A stretch of 64,000 nt of DNA from positions 44,446-108,445 of the forward strand of contig JABJKH010000072.1 of assembly GCA_018660465.1 (NCBI GenBank), read 5' to 3'. The notes below the pieces were generated by a model. It ran no database searches and was not told the origin of the DNA. It saw only the letters and a list, made by a program, of their open reading frames with translations. The DNA comes from Rhodospirillaceae bacterium (GTDB lineage Bacteria; Pseudomonadota; Alphaproteobacteria; Rhodospirillales; JABJKH01). A program made the translations under genes and the position numbers. Below, in pieces: positions 48,620 to 58,906 of the stretch. Positions within the stretch are counted from its first letter, which is position 1. Every line of letters starts with the position of its first letter.

Positions 48620-51600
48620 ATGGTTGAGAAACGTAAGATCACTGTCGATGGTAATGAGGCTGCTGCCTCGGTTGCCTATCGAACCAGCGAAGTCATTGCG
48701 ATCTATCCTATTACACCGTCCGCGGTGATGGGGGAGCTATCGGAAGAATGGTCGGTACAAGGCAAAAAGAACCTCTGGGGTATTACGCCCGAAGTTGTTG
48801 AAATGCAATCGGAAGCAGGGGCTGCCGGTGCCGTACACGGTGCGCTACAGACCGGTGCTTTATCGACAACGTTTACGGCCTCCCAAGGCTTGCTGTTGAT
48901 GATCCCGAATCTCTATAAAATTGCTGGCGAGCTGACATCATTCTGCATGCACGTAACAGCGCGCACCATCGCAACCCACGCGCTGTCGATCTTTGGCGAT
49001 CATTCAGACGTAATGGCCTGCCGCCAGACAGGTATGGCCATGCTGGCGTCTGGTTCATCTCAAGAAGCGCAAGATATGGCCTGTATTGGTCAGGCTTCTA
49101 CATTACGGGCACGTGTCCCTTTTATGCATTTTTTCGATGGTTTCCGTACGTCCCATCAAATCGATAAACTTGAATACCTGCATGACGAAGAATTGGGCAA
49201 AATGATGGACCCGGACTTGATCGCCGCCCATCGCAAACGCGCTCTGACTCCGGATGATCCGGTCGTGCGTGGCACGTCGCAAAATCCAGACACCTTCTTC
49301 CAGATGCAGGAATCACGAAATCCCTATTATGCTGAGTGCCCTGACATTGTGCAGGGCGAAATGGATCGGTTTGCTGAGATCACTGGGCGGTCGTACAAAT
49401 TATTCGAATATTTTGGTGCAGAGAACGCTGATCGAGTGATTATAACCATGGGCTCGTCTGGTGAGACTGTGCATGAGACCGTAGACTATCTGAACCAACG
49501 CGGCGCAAAGCTGGGCGTGATCAAGGTGCATTTGTTCCGCCCGTTCTCGTTAAAGCACTTCGCCGCCGCTTTGCCCGCATCGGTGAAGGCCATTGGTGTT
49601 TTGGACAGGACCAAAGAACATGGTGCACTGGGAGAGCCTTTGTACCAAGACATCGTCACGGCCTTGGCCCAAGCGAAGGCAGAGGGACTTAGGGAAGCAG
49701 ACTTCCCGACCGTAATTGGCGGGCGTTATGGCCTCAGTTCCAAGGAGTTTACCGCTGGTATGGCCAAGGCAGTCTTCGATGAACTCGCCAAGGATAAGCC
49801 CAAAACTCATTTCACCGTCGGCATTATCGATGACGTGACGCGCTTGTCCCTTGATGTAGATGAAGAATTCAGCACGGAAGGGGATGAAGTCATTCGTTCT
49901 GTCTTCATTGGTTTGGGCTCAGACGGAACAGTTGGCGCCAATAAGAACTCCATCAAAATCCTGTCGGAAAACACAGATAACTATGCCCAAGGGTATTTTG
50001 TCTATGATTCGAAGAAAGCGGGATCGATGACCATTTCTCACTTGCGGGTGAGCCCCAATCCAATTCGGTCAGCCTATTTGATCGCGGAGGCTGATACCGT
50101 CGCCTGTCACCAGTTCAATTTCTTGGAGCAGGTGGATGTGCTGAAATATGCCAAGCACGGTGGAACCCTGCTGCTGAACTCGCCGCATGGTAAAGAGAAT
50201 ACGTGGGATAAATTGCCCCGGAATGTGCAGGAAGAAATCATTCGAAAAGACCTGAAAGTCTATGTCGTTGATGCTCACATGGTTGCCTTCGCAACTGGCA
50301 TGGGACGGCGCATCAATACCATCATGCAGACCTGTTTCTTCGCGATTTCCGGTATCATCCCCAAAGATGAGGCAATTGATCATATTAAAACTGCGATCAG
50401 GCGCACCTATACCGTTAAGGGCCATCATATCGTCGATATGAACAATGACGCCGTGGATCAAGCGCTGGATCACCTGCATCTGATGGACCTACGGGGACAC
50501 CTGAGTCACGAGGATCTCCCCCCCATTGTCCCCGATCATGCGCCTAATTTTGTTAAGCAAGTGACGGCAATGATGATCGCGGGGAAGGGTGATATGCTGC
50601 CGGTCAGTGCGTTGCCAGCTGATGGCACCTGGCCGGTGGGCACCACCAAGTGGGAAAAACGCAATTTGGCGCAGGAAATCCCGACGTGGATTCCGGAACT
50701 TTGTATTCAATGCAACAAGTGTGCTCTGGTCTGCCCTCATGCGGCGATCCGCGTGAAGGCTTATGGTGAAGATGTGTTGGCGGATGCGCCTGAGACGTTT
50801 CAGTCGATGAAAAACCGCGGCAAGGAATTCGGCGACAACATGGCCTACACGGTTCAAGTTGCGCCGGAGGATTGTACGGGTTGCACGCTCTGTGTGCGTG
50901 TGTGTCCGGGTAAGGATAAAGCAAATCCTGACCGCCTTTCCCTCGAAATGATGCCACAACCGCCGTTGGTGAAGGAAGAACATAAGAATTGGGAGTTTTT
51001 CCTCAATTTACCCGAGATTGATCGCACGAAGCTCAAGCCTAATGTGAAGCTGACCCAGTTCGCCGAGCCCTTGTTTGAATTCTCAGGTGCTTGTTCAGGG
51101 TGCGGTGAGACCCCGTATATCAAGCTCATCACGCAGATGTATGGGGATCGCTCGATGATCGCCAATGCCACGGGCTGCTCGTCTATCTTTGGCGGCAACT
51201 TGCCGGCAACCCCCTGGACCAAGAATCTCCAAGGCCGTGGGCCTGCTTGGGCTAATTCCCTGTTTGAAGACAATGCTGAATTCGGTCTCGGCTTCAGGCT
51301 CGCCTTGGATAAGCACGTTGAACAGGCGCGGGCAGCACTGCTGGAGAAAAAGGACACCGTTGGGGAAGACCTAACTGACTCCATCCTAGAGGCAGAGCAG
51401 CTCACCGAAACTGATATCCAAGAACAACGAACACGGGTTCAAGCTGTGAAGGATAAGCTGGGACCCGATAGTACCGGCCGACTTTCTGAGCTTGCTGATT
51501 ATTTGGTTCGGAAAGATGTCTGGATTATGGGTGGTGACGGCTGGGCCTATGACATTGGCTCCGGCGGGCTCGACCATGTATTAGCGTCTGGCAAAAACGT

Positions 51601-52198
51601 CAACATCCTGGTCCTGGATACAGAGGTTTACTCAAACACCGGCGGCCAACAATCAAAAGCCACCCCCATGGGAGCCGTTGCGAAGTTCGTCACCGGCGGC
51701 AAATCCTTGCCGAAGAAGGATTTGGGGTTAATGGCGATCAGTTATGGCCATGTTTACGTTGCCTCCGTCGCATTTGGTGCGTCGGATTCTCAGCTGATGA
51801 AGGCCGTTACAGAAGCGTCGAGTTTTGAGGGGACATCCCTGATCATTGCTAATGCGCCGTGTATTGAGCATGGCTACGACCTCGCCAATGAACTCGATCA
51901 AATGAAAATGGCGGTCGAGTCTGGCTATTGGATGCTCTATCGCTACGACCCACGGCGCTTAACGGCTGGTCAAAAACCCATGCAGTTGGACAGCAAAGCG
52001 CCCTCGATTGCACTCGACAGCTACTTTATGAATGAGAACAGATTCCGCTTGGTAAAGCGTCGTACGCCGGACCTTTATGAAAAACTTTTGGAATCAGCCA
52101 CGGCAGAAGTCCGTTGGCGGCGTACAGTCTTCGAAAAGCTCGCAGAAATGAGTTTGAGCCTTGCTGATGCCGAAGCTGCGATGCAAGCGGCAGAGTAA
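48620..52198 (+). CDS. nifJ: Pyruvate:ferredoxin (flavodoxin) oxidoreductase
   Basis: A 1192-residue single-chain PFOR, which oxidises pyruvate plus CoA to acetyl-CoA and CO2 with ferredoxin or flavodoxin as acceptor. The order is: pyrimidine-binding domain (SEVIAIYPITPSAVMGE), transketolase-like and gamma domains, two 4Fe-4S motifs (CIQCNKCALVC from Cys695 and CTGCTLCVRVC from Cys752), then the TPP domain with CSGCGE, GGDGWAYDIG and the conserved NTGGQ-type loop (VYSNTGGQQSKATP). I chose the ATG at 48620 over the GTG at 48608. Such enzymes are usually oxygen-sensitive. It sits directly upstream of the PDH operon. Confidence 0.95.
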   Translation: MVEKRKITVDGNEAAASVAYRTSEVIAIYPITPSAVMGELSEEWSVQGKKNLWGITPEVVEMQSEAGAAGAVHGALQTGALSTTFTASQGLLLMIPNLYKIAGELTSFCMHVTARTIATHALSIFGDHSDVMACRQTGMAMLASGSSQEAQDMACIGQASTLRARVPFMHFFDGFRTSHQIDKLEYLHDEELGKMMDPDLIAAHRKRALTPDDPVVRGTSQNPDTFFQMQESRNPYYAECPDIVQGEMDRFAEITGRSYKLFEYFGAENADRVIITMGSSGETVHETVDYLNQRGAKLGVIKVHLFRPFSLKHFAAALPASVKAIGVLDRTKEHGALGEPLYQDIVTALAQAKAEGLREADFPTVIGGRYGLSSKEFTAGMAKAVFDELAKDKPKTHFTVGIIDDVTRLSLDVDEEFSTEGDEVIRSVFIGLGSDGTVGANKNSIKILSENTDNYAQGYFVYDSKKAGSMTISHLRVSPNPIRSAYLIAEADTVACHQFNFLEQVDVLKYAKHGGTLLLNSPHGKENTWDKLPRNVQEEIIRKDLKVYVVDAHMVAFATGMGRRINTIMQTCFFAISGIIPKDEAIDHIKTAIRRTYTVKGHHIVDMNNDAVDQALDHLHLMDLRGHLSHEDLPPIVPDHAPNFVKQVTAMMIAGKGDMLPVSALPADGTWPVGTTKWEKRNLAQEIPTWIPELCIQCNKCALVCPHAAIRVKAYGEDVLADAPETFQSMKNRGKEFGDNMAYTVQVAPEDCTGCTLCVRVCPGKDKANPDRLSLEMMPQPPLVKEEHKNWEFFLNLPEIDRTKLKPNVKLTQFAEPLFEFSGACSGCGETPYIKLITQMYGDRSMIANATGCSSIFGGNLPATPWTKNLQGRGPAWANSLFEDNAEFGLGFRLALDKHVEQARAALLEKKDTVGEDLTDSILEAEQLTETDIQEQRTRVQAVKDKLGPDSTGRLSELADYLVRKDVWIMGGDGWAYDIGSGGLDHVLASGKNVNILVLDTEVYSNTGGQQSKATPMGAVAKFVTGGKSLPKKDLGLMAISYGHVYVASVAFGASDSQLMKAVTEASSFEGTSLIIANAPCIEHGYDLANELDQMKMAVESGYWMLYRYDPRRLTAGQKPMQLDSKAPSIALDSYFMNENRFRLVKRRTPDLYEKLLESATAEVRWRRTVFEKLAEMSLSLADAEAAMQAAE

Positions 52199-52285
52199 GG
52201 ATTTGGATGGTAATAATCTAAACTGTATTGCAGTTAACTAAAAAATAATCGTTTAAAAACAAACAGTTGCGATTGTAAAATCGAC

Positions 52286-52312
52286 TTGAACATTTTGCGC
52301 TTTCGCTATACA
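52286..52312 (+). promoter_or_regulatory. Possible sigma-70 type promoter of the pdh operon
   Basis: TTGAAC at 52286-52291 and TATACA at 52307-52312 are 15 bases apart, a short but usable spacing, in the 152-base gap before pdhA. A strong GGAGGGAG Shine-Dalgarno follows directly before the pdhA ATG. The sequence between nifJ and pdhA supports separate transcription of the PDH operon. Confidence 0.4.
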
Positions 52313-52350
52313 TTACCCCCAATTAAAAATCATTCGCAGGAGGGAGTGGC

Positions 52351-53388
52351 ATGGCAAAGGCTGCGTCGAAATCTGGGGCGAAATCGTCTCCCAAGAAGAA
52401 AAAAGTTTCCAAGCCCGCACTCCGGTCCAAACCGGAAGAACTCATAGAATATTATCGTCTAATGCTCCTGATCCGCCGTTTCGAGGAAAAGGCGGGACAG
52501 CTGTATGGCATGGGACTGATCGGTGGTTTTTGCCATCTCTACATCGGTCAAGAAGCCGTCGTTGTTGGTATGCAAGCGGCGGCCATTGAAGGCGATTCAG
52601 TCATCACAAGCTATCGTGACCACGCTCATATGTTGGCCTGCGGAATGACGGCGAATGGCGTCATGGCGGAACTGACCGGCCGTATTGGCGGATATTCCAA
52701 GGGTAAAGGCGGCTCCATGCACATGTTCAGTGCGGAGAAACGATTCTATGGCGGGCACGGCATTGTGGCGGCGCAGGTTCCCATTGGGACCGGCCTTGCT
52801 TTTGCTCACAAATACAAAGGCGACGGCAACTGCAACATGGTCTATTTCGGCGATGGTGCTGCAAACCAAGGCCAAGTCTATGAATCGTTCAACATGGCCC
52901 AACTATGGAAGCTGCCGGTTATTTATGTGATTGAGAACAATAAATACGGCATGGGCACCTCGGTCGAACGCCATACATCAAATACGGAACTTTATCAGCG
53001 GGGTAAGGCGCACGGCATTCCTGGCCTGAAGGTTAACGGCATGGACGTGCAAGAAGTAAAAGAAGCTGGCGCAAAGGCGTTGGACCACTGCCGCAGTGGA
53101 AAAGGACCGTATATCTTAGAAATGGAAACCTATCGGTATCGTGGGCATTCAATGTCTGACCCGGCGAAATACCGGACCAAGGAAGAAGTCACCAAAATGC
53201 GCCGTGAAAGTGATCCGATTGATAATCTTCGGGGCTTGCTGCTCGACAATAAATTGATCGATGAAGACAAGCTGAAGGAAATGGACCGAGAGGTAAAATC
53301 CCTGGTGATGACGTCGGCTGATTTCGCGCAACAGAGCCCAGAGCCTGATGCGAGCGAACTCTACACCGACATTCTCATTGAAGCTTAA
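52351..53388 (+). CDS. pdhA: Pyruvate dehydrogenase E1 component, alpha subunit
   Basis: A 345-residue TPP-binding subunit of the heterotetrameric E1, which decarboxylates pyruvate and acetylates the E2 lipoyl group. The TPP motif appears as [10 protein letters not shown] followed by [38 protein letters not shown] is the conserved N-terminal core, and the phosphorylation-loop type [11 protein letters not shown] is present. The first 25 residues are basic (KKKK) and probably disordered. GGAGGGAG is the Shine-Dalgarno. It starts the pdhA-pdhB-pdhC-lpd operon. Confidence 0.97.
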   Translation: MAKAASKSGAKSSPKKKKVSKPALRSKPEELIEYYRLMLLIRRFEEKAGQLYGMGLIGGFCHLYIGQEAVVVGMQAAAIEGDSVITSYRDHAHMLACGMTANGVMAELTGRIGGYSKGKGGSMHMFSAEKRFYGGHGIVAAQVPIGTGLAFAHKYKGDGNCNMVYFGDGAANQGQVYESFNMAQLWKLPVIYVIENNKYGMGTSVERHTSNTELYQRGKAHGIPGLKVNGMDVQEVKEAGAKALDHCRSGKGPYILEMETYRYRGHSMSDPAKYRTKEEVTKMRRESDPIDNLRGLLLDNKLIDEDKLKEMDREVKSLVMTSADFAQQSPEPDASELYTDILIEA

Positions 53389-53405
53389 GGGCGAGGATAT
53401 CTGAC

Positions 53406-54767
53406 ATGCCTATAGAAATACTAATGCCCGCACTTTCGCCGACAATGACCGAAGGTACTGTGGCGAAATGGCTCAAAAAAGAAGGCGACAGCATCGTTAG
53501 TGGTGATGCGTTGGCTGAAATTGAGACTGATAAAGCCACCATGGAAGTCGAAGCCGTTGACGAAGGCACGCTTGGCAAAATTCTCATCGGTGATGGGACG
53601 GCGGATGTGCCGGTGAATACCGCCATCGCACTGATCTTGGAAGAAGGCGAAGACGCCAGCGCGCTCGAAGGTGCTGGATCTGCTTCACCGGCCCCTGCCA
53701 CTGCTACCCCAGAACCTTCTGCTCCTGCGGCAGTCGCAACAGCACCGGTCGCCGTTGCGCCGACTGAATCATCCTACGACGGCCCGACGGTCAACATCAC
53801 CATTCGCGAAGCCTTGCGGGACGCCATGGCAGAAGAAATGCGCAACGATGAAAATGTCTTCCTGATGGGCGAAGAAGTTGCGCAATACCAAGGTGCGTAT
53901 AAGATTTCCCAAGGTCTGCTGGATGAATTCGGCGAGAAGCGGGTTGTCGATACGCCGATTACTGAGCACGGCTTTACCGGGCTTGGCGTTGGTGCCGCTT
54001 TCGGTGGGCTCAGGCCTATTGTCGAGTTCATGACGTTCAACTTCGCCTTGCAGGCATTGGATCAAATTCTCAACTCTGCGGCCAAGACCAACTACATGTC
54101 CGGTGGCCAAATGGGCTGTCCTATTGTGTTTCGCGGTGCGAATGGTGCCGCATCCCGGGTTGGCGCGCAGCATTCTCAGTGTTTCGCCGCTTGGTATGCT
54201 CACATTCCGGGTATGAAAGTTGTTATCCCTTATTCTGCGGAGGATGCGAAGGGATTGCTGAAATCGGCAATTCGCGATCCGAACCCGGTCGTCGTGCTGG
54301 AAAATGAAATCCTCTATGGCGAGACCTTTGATGTTCCTGACGATCCCGACTTTACCGTGCCGATTGGCTTGGCGAAGATCGAACGGTCTGGGAGTGACGT
54401 CACCTTGGTCGCCTACGGATACGCCGTTAAGTACGCGTTAGATGCTGCGGCTGCTCTGGCGGGAGAGGGGATTGAGGCGGAAGTGATCAACCTTCGCTCC
54501 ATCCGACCGTTGGATATGGAGACCGTGCTGACGTCAGTCCGGAAGACCAATCGAGCGGTAACAGTAGAAGAGGGCTATCCGATGGTCAGTGTTGGCGGCG
54601 AAGTTGCCGCCCAAATCATGGAGAAGGCGTTTGATGATTTGGACGCGCCGGTGGCCCGGGTTGCCGGTAAGGACGTGCCCATGCCCTACGCAGCAAACTT
54701 GGAAAAATTGGCGCTTCCCAGCGCAGATGAAGTGGTCCAAGCGGCCAAGGCCGTTTGTTATCGCTAA
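53406..54767 (+). CDS. pdhB: Pyruvate dehydrogenase E1 component, beta subunit with N-terminal lipoyl domain
   Basis: A 453-residue protein. Residues 1-80 are a lipoyl domain with the lipoylated Lys43 in [13 protein letters not shown] Pro/Ala-rich linker (residues 90-125) leads to the E1-beta transketolase-like domain ([62 protein letters not shown]). A lipoyl domain on E1-beta is characteristic of alphaproteobacterial PDH. That domain is about 87 percent identical (76 of 87 residues by hand count) to that of the neighbouring E2. Confidence 0.97.
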   Translation: MPIEILMPALSPTMTEGTVAKWLKKEGDSIVSGDALAEIETDKATMEVEAVDEGTLGKILIGDGTADVPVNTAIALILEEGEDASALEGAGSASPAPATATPEPSAPAAVATAPVAVAPTESSYDGPTVNITIREALRDAMAEEMRNDENVFLMGEEVAQYQGAYKISQGLLDEFGEKRVVDTPITEHGFTGLGVGAAFGGLRPIVEFMTFNFALQALDQILNSAAKTNYMSGGQMGCPIVFRGANGAASRVGAQHSQCFAAWYAHIPGMKVVIPYSAEDAKGLLKSAIRDPNPVVVLENEILYGETFDVPDDPDFTVPIGLAKIERSGSDVTLVAYGYAVKYALDAAAALAGEGIEAEVINLRSIRPLDMETVLTSVRKTNRAVTVEEGYPMVSVGGEVAAQIMEKAFDDLDAPVARVAGKDVPMPYAANLEKLALPSADEVVQAAKAVCYR

Positions 54768-54781
54768 TTAAGGACAAAACC

Positions 54782-56059
54782 ATGCCCATTTCTATTCTCA
54801 TGCCAGCTCTATCCCCCACCATGACCGAGGGGACTCTCGCAAAATGGCATAAAAAAGAAGGCGATACGGTCGAAAGCGGCGACGTCTTGGCCGAGATCGA
54901 AACCGATAAGGCAACGATGGAAGTCGAAGCGGTTGACGAAGGCACCCTTGGTAAAATTTTGGTAGCGGACGGGACCGCCGATGTTGCGGTCAACACGCCG
55001 ATTGCGTTGATCTTGGAAGAAGGCGAGGACGCTTCCGCTTTGGATGCAGCGCCTGCGGCTCCGGCTGCTCCTGCACCAGCAGCAACGCCTGCACCTGCTG
55101 CGACTCCAGCACCCGCACCGGCGCCAACTCAAGCAGCTCCGGCCGCAAGCAGCGGCGACAGAGTGATCGCCAGCCCCTTAGCAAAACGTATGGCGGAGAT
55201 CGAGGGTCTGGACTTAAGCCAAGTCACAGGTTCTGGCCCAAATGGGCGAATTGTGAAGGCTGATATCGAGAAAGCTTTGTCTGGCGGTGCAGCACCAAAA
55301 TCAGCCGCTACCGCACCGGCACCTGTTTCCACCGCCCCCGCACCAGCAGCCCCATTACCTGCCGGCAGCTTCACCGAAGTGCCCAACAACAACGTCCGCC
55401 GCGTTATTGCGCAACGTTTGTTGGAAGCCAAGACCACGATTCCACATTTCTACCTAACTGTGGACTGTGAGTTGGATAAGTTATTGGAATTGCGAAAAGA
55501 TTTGAATGGTCGTTCCCCTGAAGGCGATGGCGCATACAAAATTTCGGTTAACGATTTCGTTATTCGCGCGGTGGCTTTGGCAATGAAAAAAGTACCCGCT
55601 GCGAATGCCGCGTGGAGCGAAGAAGCCATTCGCTTGTTCAATGATATCGATGTCTCAATTGCAGTTGCGACACCGGATGGACTGATTACACCGATCGTGC
55701 GCAAGGCCGACACCAAAGGACTCGCTGATATATCCAACGAAATGAAAAACCTCGCGGTCCGGGCTCGCGACGGCAAGCTGGCTCCAGAGGAATTCCAGGG
55801 TGGTGGTTTCACGATCTCTAATCTCGGCATGTTCGGGGTGAAGGAGTTCGCCGCCATCATCAATCCCCCACAGTCTGCTATTCTGGCCATTGGGGCAGGC
55901 TCTCAACAACCCATCGTGCGGGACAACGCCTTGGCCATTGCAACCGTTATGTCGGTGACGTTGTCGTGCGATCATCGCTCGGTTGATGGGGCTGTGGGTG
56001 CACAGTTCCTGCAAGCGTTCAAAGGCTTTGTTGAAGACCCACTGACCATGATGCTTTAA
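54782..56059 (+). CDS. pdhC: Dihydrolipoyllysine acetyltransferase, PDH E2
   Basis: A 425-residue E2 core of the PDH complex. One lipoyl domain is at residues 1-80 (Lys43). A long Ala/Pro linker to about residue 130 leads to the peripheral subunit-binding domain (ASPLAKRMAEIEGLDLSQVTGSGPNGRIVKADIE). The catalytic acetyltransferase domain ends in TLSCDHRSVDGAVGAQFL, with the active-site His-x3-Asp-Gly. The ATG at 54782 gives the conserved [14 protein letters not shown] start; the longer frame adds residues from the pdhB-pdhC gap. Confidence 0.97.
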   Translation: MPISILMPALSPTMTEGTLAKWHKKEGDTVESGDVLAEIETDKATMEVEAVDEGTLGKILVADGTADVAVNTPIALILEEGEDASALDAAPAAPAAPAPAATPAPAATPAPAPAPTQAAPAASSGDRVIASPLAKRMAEIEGLDLSQVTGSGPNGRIVKADIEKALSGGAAPKSAATAPAPVSTAPAPAAPLPAGSFTEVPNNNVRRVIAQRLLEAKTTIPHFYLTVDCELDKLLELRKDLNGRSPEGDGAYKISVNDFVIRAVALAMKKVPAANAAWSEEAIRLFNDIDVSIAVATPDGLITPIVRKADTKGLADISNEMKNLAVRARDGKLAPEEFQGGGFTISNLGMFGVKEFAAIINPPQSAILAIGAGSQQPIVRDNALAIATVMSVTLSCDHRSVDGAVGAQFLQAFKGFVEDPLTMML

Positions 56060-56071
56060 AGGAGGGATATT

Positions 56072-57475
56072 ATGCCCGCCGAAATAAAAAAATTCGACGT
56101 TATCGTAATTGGTGGTGGCCCTGGCGGTTACGTCACAGCCATCCGCGCCGCCCAACTCGGTATGAAAGCCTGTGTGGTCGAGCGCGAGCACTTGGGCGGG
56201 ATTTGCCTCAACTGGGGATGTATCCCGACCAAGGCCTTGTTGCGCACGGCGGAAGTCTATCGCAACGCCGAACACGCCAAGGAATATGGGCTGGAAATCA
56301 AAGGGTTATCTTTCGACCTCAAGAAGGTTGTGGATCGTTCCCGGAAGGTGGCAAAGCAGCTCTCGGGCGGCGTTGGGCACCTGTTGAAGAAGAACAAAGT
56401 TACGGTGATTGACGGTCATGCGAAACTCAAGGGGTCGGCCACAGTTTCCGTTGAAAAAGACGGTAAGGAAACCCTGCTCTCAGCCACGCATATCATTTTG
56501 GCGACGGGCGCACGGTCTCGGTCTTTGCCGGGATTGGAAGGCGACGGCAAATTAGTCTGGACGTACAAAGAGGCAATGGTCCCAGACATCATGCCGAAAT
56601 CTCTGTTGGTTGTGGGCTCTGGTGCGATCGGTATCGAATTTGCGAGTTTCTTTAGGACACTTGGGGCCGAGGTCACAGTTATTGAGGTGTTGGACCGGGT
56701 CTTGCCTGTTGAAGATGCAGAAATTTCAGACTTTGCAGAAAAATCCTTTAAGGCTCAAGGCATGAACATCATGACCTCAGCCACGGTTAAGACCTTGAAA
56801 AAAGGTAAAAATAACGTCACGGCGACGGTTGAGCAGGGCGGCAAGAGCACTGACATCACTGTGGACCGCGTCATTCTCGCTGTCGGCATTGTCGGCAACG
56901 TTGAGGATTTAGGCCTTGAAGGCACCAAAGTCGAAGTCGACCGCACGCATGTGGTAATTGATGACCGCTGCCGCACGGGTGAGCCTGGAGTTTACGCCAT
57001 CGGTGATTTAACAGGCCCACCATGGCTCGCTCACAAGGCGAGTCACGAAGGCATGTACTGCATTGATCGCATTAACGGCCAAAAAGACGCCCATCCATTG
57101 GATACCAGCCGAATTCCGGGATGTACTTACTGCCATCCTCAAGTCGCAAGTGTCGGTCTGACAGAAGCCGCCGCAAAAGACGCTGGCCATGAAGTCCGGG
57201 TTGGACGGTTCCCCTTTATGGGCAACGGAAAGGCGATTGCTCTCGGGGAGGCCGAAGGCTTGGTCAAAACCGTGTTTGATGCCAAAACCGGTGAACTCCT
57301 GGGCGCGCACATGATTGGGACAGAGGTAACGGAGCTCATTCAGGGCTACGCGGTCGCGATGACCTTGGAGACAACAGAAGTCGAACTCATGCAAACCGTC
57401 TTCCCACACCCGACATTGTCAGAAATGATGCATGAGTCGGTGCTGGATGCTTATGGTCGTGCTGTTCATTTCTAA
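56072..57475 (+). CDS. lpd: Dihydrolipoyl dehydrogenase (E3)
   Basis: A 467-residue flavoprotein that reoxidises dihydrolipoamide with NAD+. The FAD-binding GGGPGGYVTAIRAAQLG, the redox disulfide GGICLNWGCIPTKALL, the NAD-binding VVGSGAIGIEFASFFRTLGAEV and the C-terminal active-site HPTLSEMMHESVLDA are intact. There is no lipoyl domain of its own. It is 12 bases after pdhC with AAAGGAGGG as Shine-Dalgarno. The last base of its stop overlaps the start of the GNAT gene (TAATG). Confidence 0.97.
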   Translation: MPAEIKKFDVIVIGGGPGGYVTAIRAAQLGMKACVVEREHLGGICLNWGCIPTKALLRTAEVYRNAEHAKEYGLEIKGLSFDLKKVVDRSRKVAKQLSGGVGHLLKKNKVTVIDGHAKLKGSATVSVEKDGKETLLSATHIILATGARSRSLPGLEGDGKLVWTYKEAMVPDIMPKSLLVVGSGAIGIEFASFFRTLGAEVTVIEVLDRVLPVEDAEISDFAEKSFKAQGMNIMTSATVKTLKKGKNNVTATVEQGGKSTDITVDRVILAVGIVGNVEDLGLEGTKVEVDRTHVVIDDRCRTGEPGVYAIGDLTGPPWLAHKASHEGMYCIDRINGQKDAHPLDTSRIPGCTYCHPQVASVGLTEAAAKDAGHEVRVGRFPFMGNGKAIALGEAEGLVKTVFDAKTGELLGAHMIGTEVTELIQGYAVAMTLETTEVELMQTVFPHPTLSEMMHESVLDAYGRAVHF

Positions 57476-57927
57476 TGTCTGATTTCATCATTCGACCTGC
57501 GAGTGCTGCTGACGAAGACGCTTGGCACCCTTTGTGGAAAGGGTACATAAAGTTCTATGGCGCTGAAATCTCTGATGAAATTACCAAAGCCACTTGGGCG
57601 CGGTTGCTTGATCCATCAGAACCGATGAATTGCTTGATTGCCGAGGACCGTGAACTTGGTGTTATCGGGATCGAGCATTATATTCTTCACGCAAGCACCT
57701 GGACAAAGGCACCTGTCTGCTACCTTCAGGACTTGTTTGTAGCTGAGAAAGCCAGAAATTTAGGCGCGGGTCGGGCTTTGATTGAGACCTTAAGTCAAAA
57801 AGCGACGGAAGAAAATTGGTATCGCGTTTATTGGCTAACAGACCGCGATAATACGACCGCTCGTAAATTATATGATAAGGTAACGACGGTGACGAATTGG
57901 GTGCGTTATGACATTTCAACCACCTAG
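57475..57927 (+). CDS. GNAT family N-acetyltransferase
   Basis: A 150-residue GCN5-type acetyltransferase fold. FIIRPASAADEDAWHPLW at the start, then CYLQDLFVAEKARNLGAGRALIETL near residues 82-106, which contains the acetyl-CoA-binding R/Q-x2-G-x-G/A-type loop, and WLTDRDNTTARKLYDKV at the end. The substrate is unknown. It is coupled to lpd through a TAATG overlap and precedes lipA, a placement seen in some alphaproteobacteria. Confidence 0.9.
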   Translation: MSDFIIRPASAADEDAWHPLWKGYIKFYGAEISDEITKATWARLLDPSEPMNCLIAEDRELGVIGIEHYILHASTWTKAPVCYLQDLFVAEKARNLGAGRALIETLSQKATEENWYRVYWLTDRDNTTARKLYDKVTTVTNWVRYDISTT

Positions 57928-57960
57928 CCATCTTGGCACTAACACAATATCAGGCATCCT

Positions 57961-58896
57961 ATGACAAAAGTTCAAACCCTCCGGCATCCAGAAAAGCAAA
58001 AGAACCCGGAGTCCCCAACGCCGCGTAAGCCCGCGTGGATCAGGGTTAAGGCACCGACGTCCAAGGGGTATATCGAAACGAAGGCCCTGATTGAGGAACA
58101 CAATCTGCATACGGTTTGTCAGGAAGCCGCGTGCCCGAACATCGGCGAATGCTGGGAGCAGAAGCACGCGACGGTGATGATCTTGGGCGATACCTGCACC
58201 CGCGCCTGTGCGTTCTGCAATGTGATTACTGGCAAGCCTGGACCCGTTGATCCATTGGAACCTGAAAACCTGGCGATTACAGCCAAGAAACTCGGCCTCA
58301 ATCACATGGTAATTACATCGGTGGATCGGGATGATCTGGCCGATGGCGGGGCATCGCAGTTCGTTAAATGCATTGAGCAAATGCGGGTGACGGCGCCGGG
58401 TACGACGGTTGAAGTTCTGACCCCGGATTTCCTAAACAAGGAAGGTGCAGCTGAAGCAGTTGTCCGCGCCAAACCTGACGTATTCAATCATAATTTAGAA
58501 ACCGCACCCCGGCTTTATCCGACAATTCGTCCCGGTGCGCGTTATTTCAATTCTCTGAAAATACTTAATGATGCCAAGGTGATAGAGCCTAATATTTTTA
58601 CCAAATCTGGCATCATGGTGGGATTGGGAGAGGACAGAGGGGAGGTCCTTCAAGTGATGGATGACCTGCGCGCGGCCAATGTGGATTTCCTGACCATCGG
58701 TCAATACCTGCAGCCAACCCCGCGTCACGCGCCGTTGGATCGCTTTGTGACGCCAGACGAGTTCGAAGAATACAAACGAATTGGCAAATCCAAAGGGTTC
58801 TTGTTGGTGGCATCGAGCCCGCTCACCCGGTCTTCCTATCACGCCGACGCCGATTTTAAGGCCCTTCAAGAAGCCCGACGGGCTAAGAACAGCTAG
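57961..58896 (+). CDS. lipA: Lipoyl synthase
   Basis: A 311-residue radical SAM enzyme that inserts two sulfurs into the octanoyl group on lipoyl domains, such as those of PdhB and PdhC upstream. The auxiliary cluster motif is [14 protein letters not shown], and the radical SAM motif is [45 protein letters not shown] and the C-terminal TRSSYHADA, whose Ser ligates the auxiliary cluster, are all present. It lies 33 bases after the acetyltransferase gene. Confidence 0.97.
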   Translation: MTKVQTLRHPEKQKNPESPTPRKPAWIRVKAPTSKGYIETKALIEEHNLHTVCQEAACPNIGECWEQKHATVMILGDTCTRACAFCNVITGKPGPVDPLEPENLAITAKKLGLNHMVITSVDRDDLADGGASQFVKCIEQMRVTAPGTTVEVLTPDFLNKEGAAEAVVRAKPDVFNHNLETAPRLYPTIRPGARYFNSLKILNDAKVIEPNIFTKSGIMVGLGEDRGEVLQVMDDLRAANVDFLTIGQYLQPTPRHAPLDRFVTPDEFEEYKRIGKSKGFLLVASSPLTRSSYHADADFKALQEARRAKNS

Positions 58897-58906
58897 CTTT
58901 TCGATC

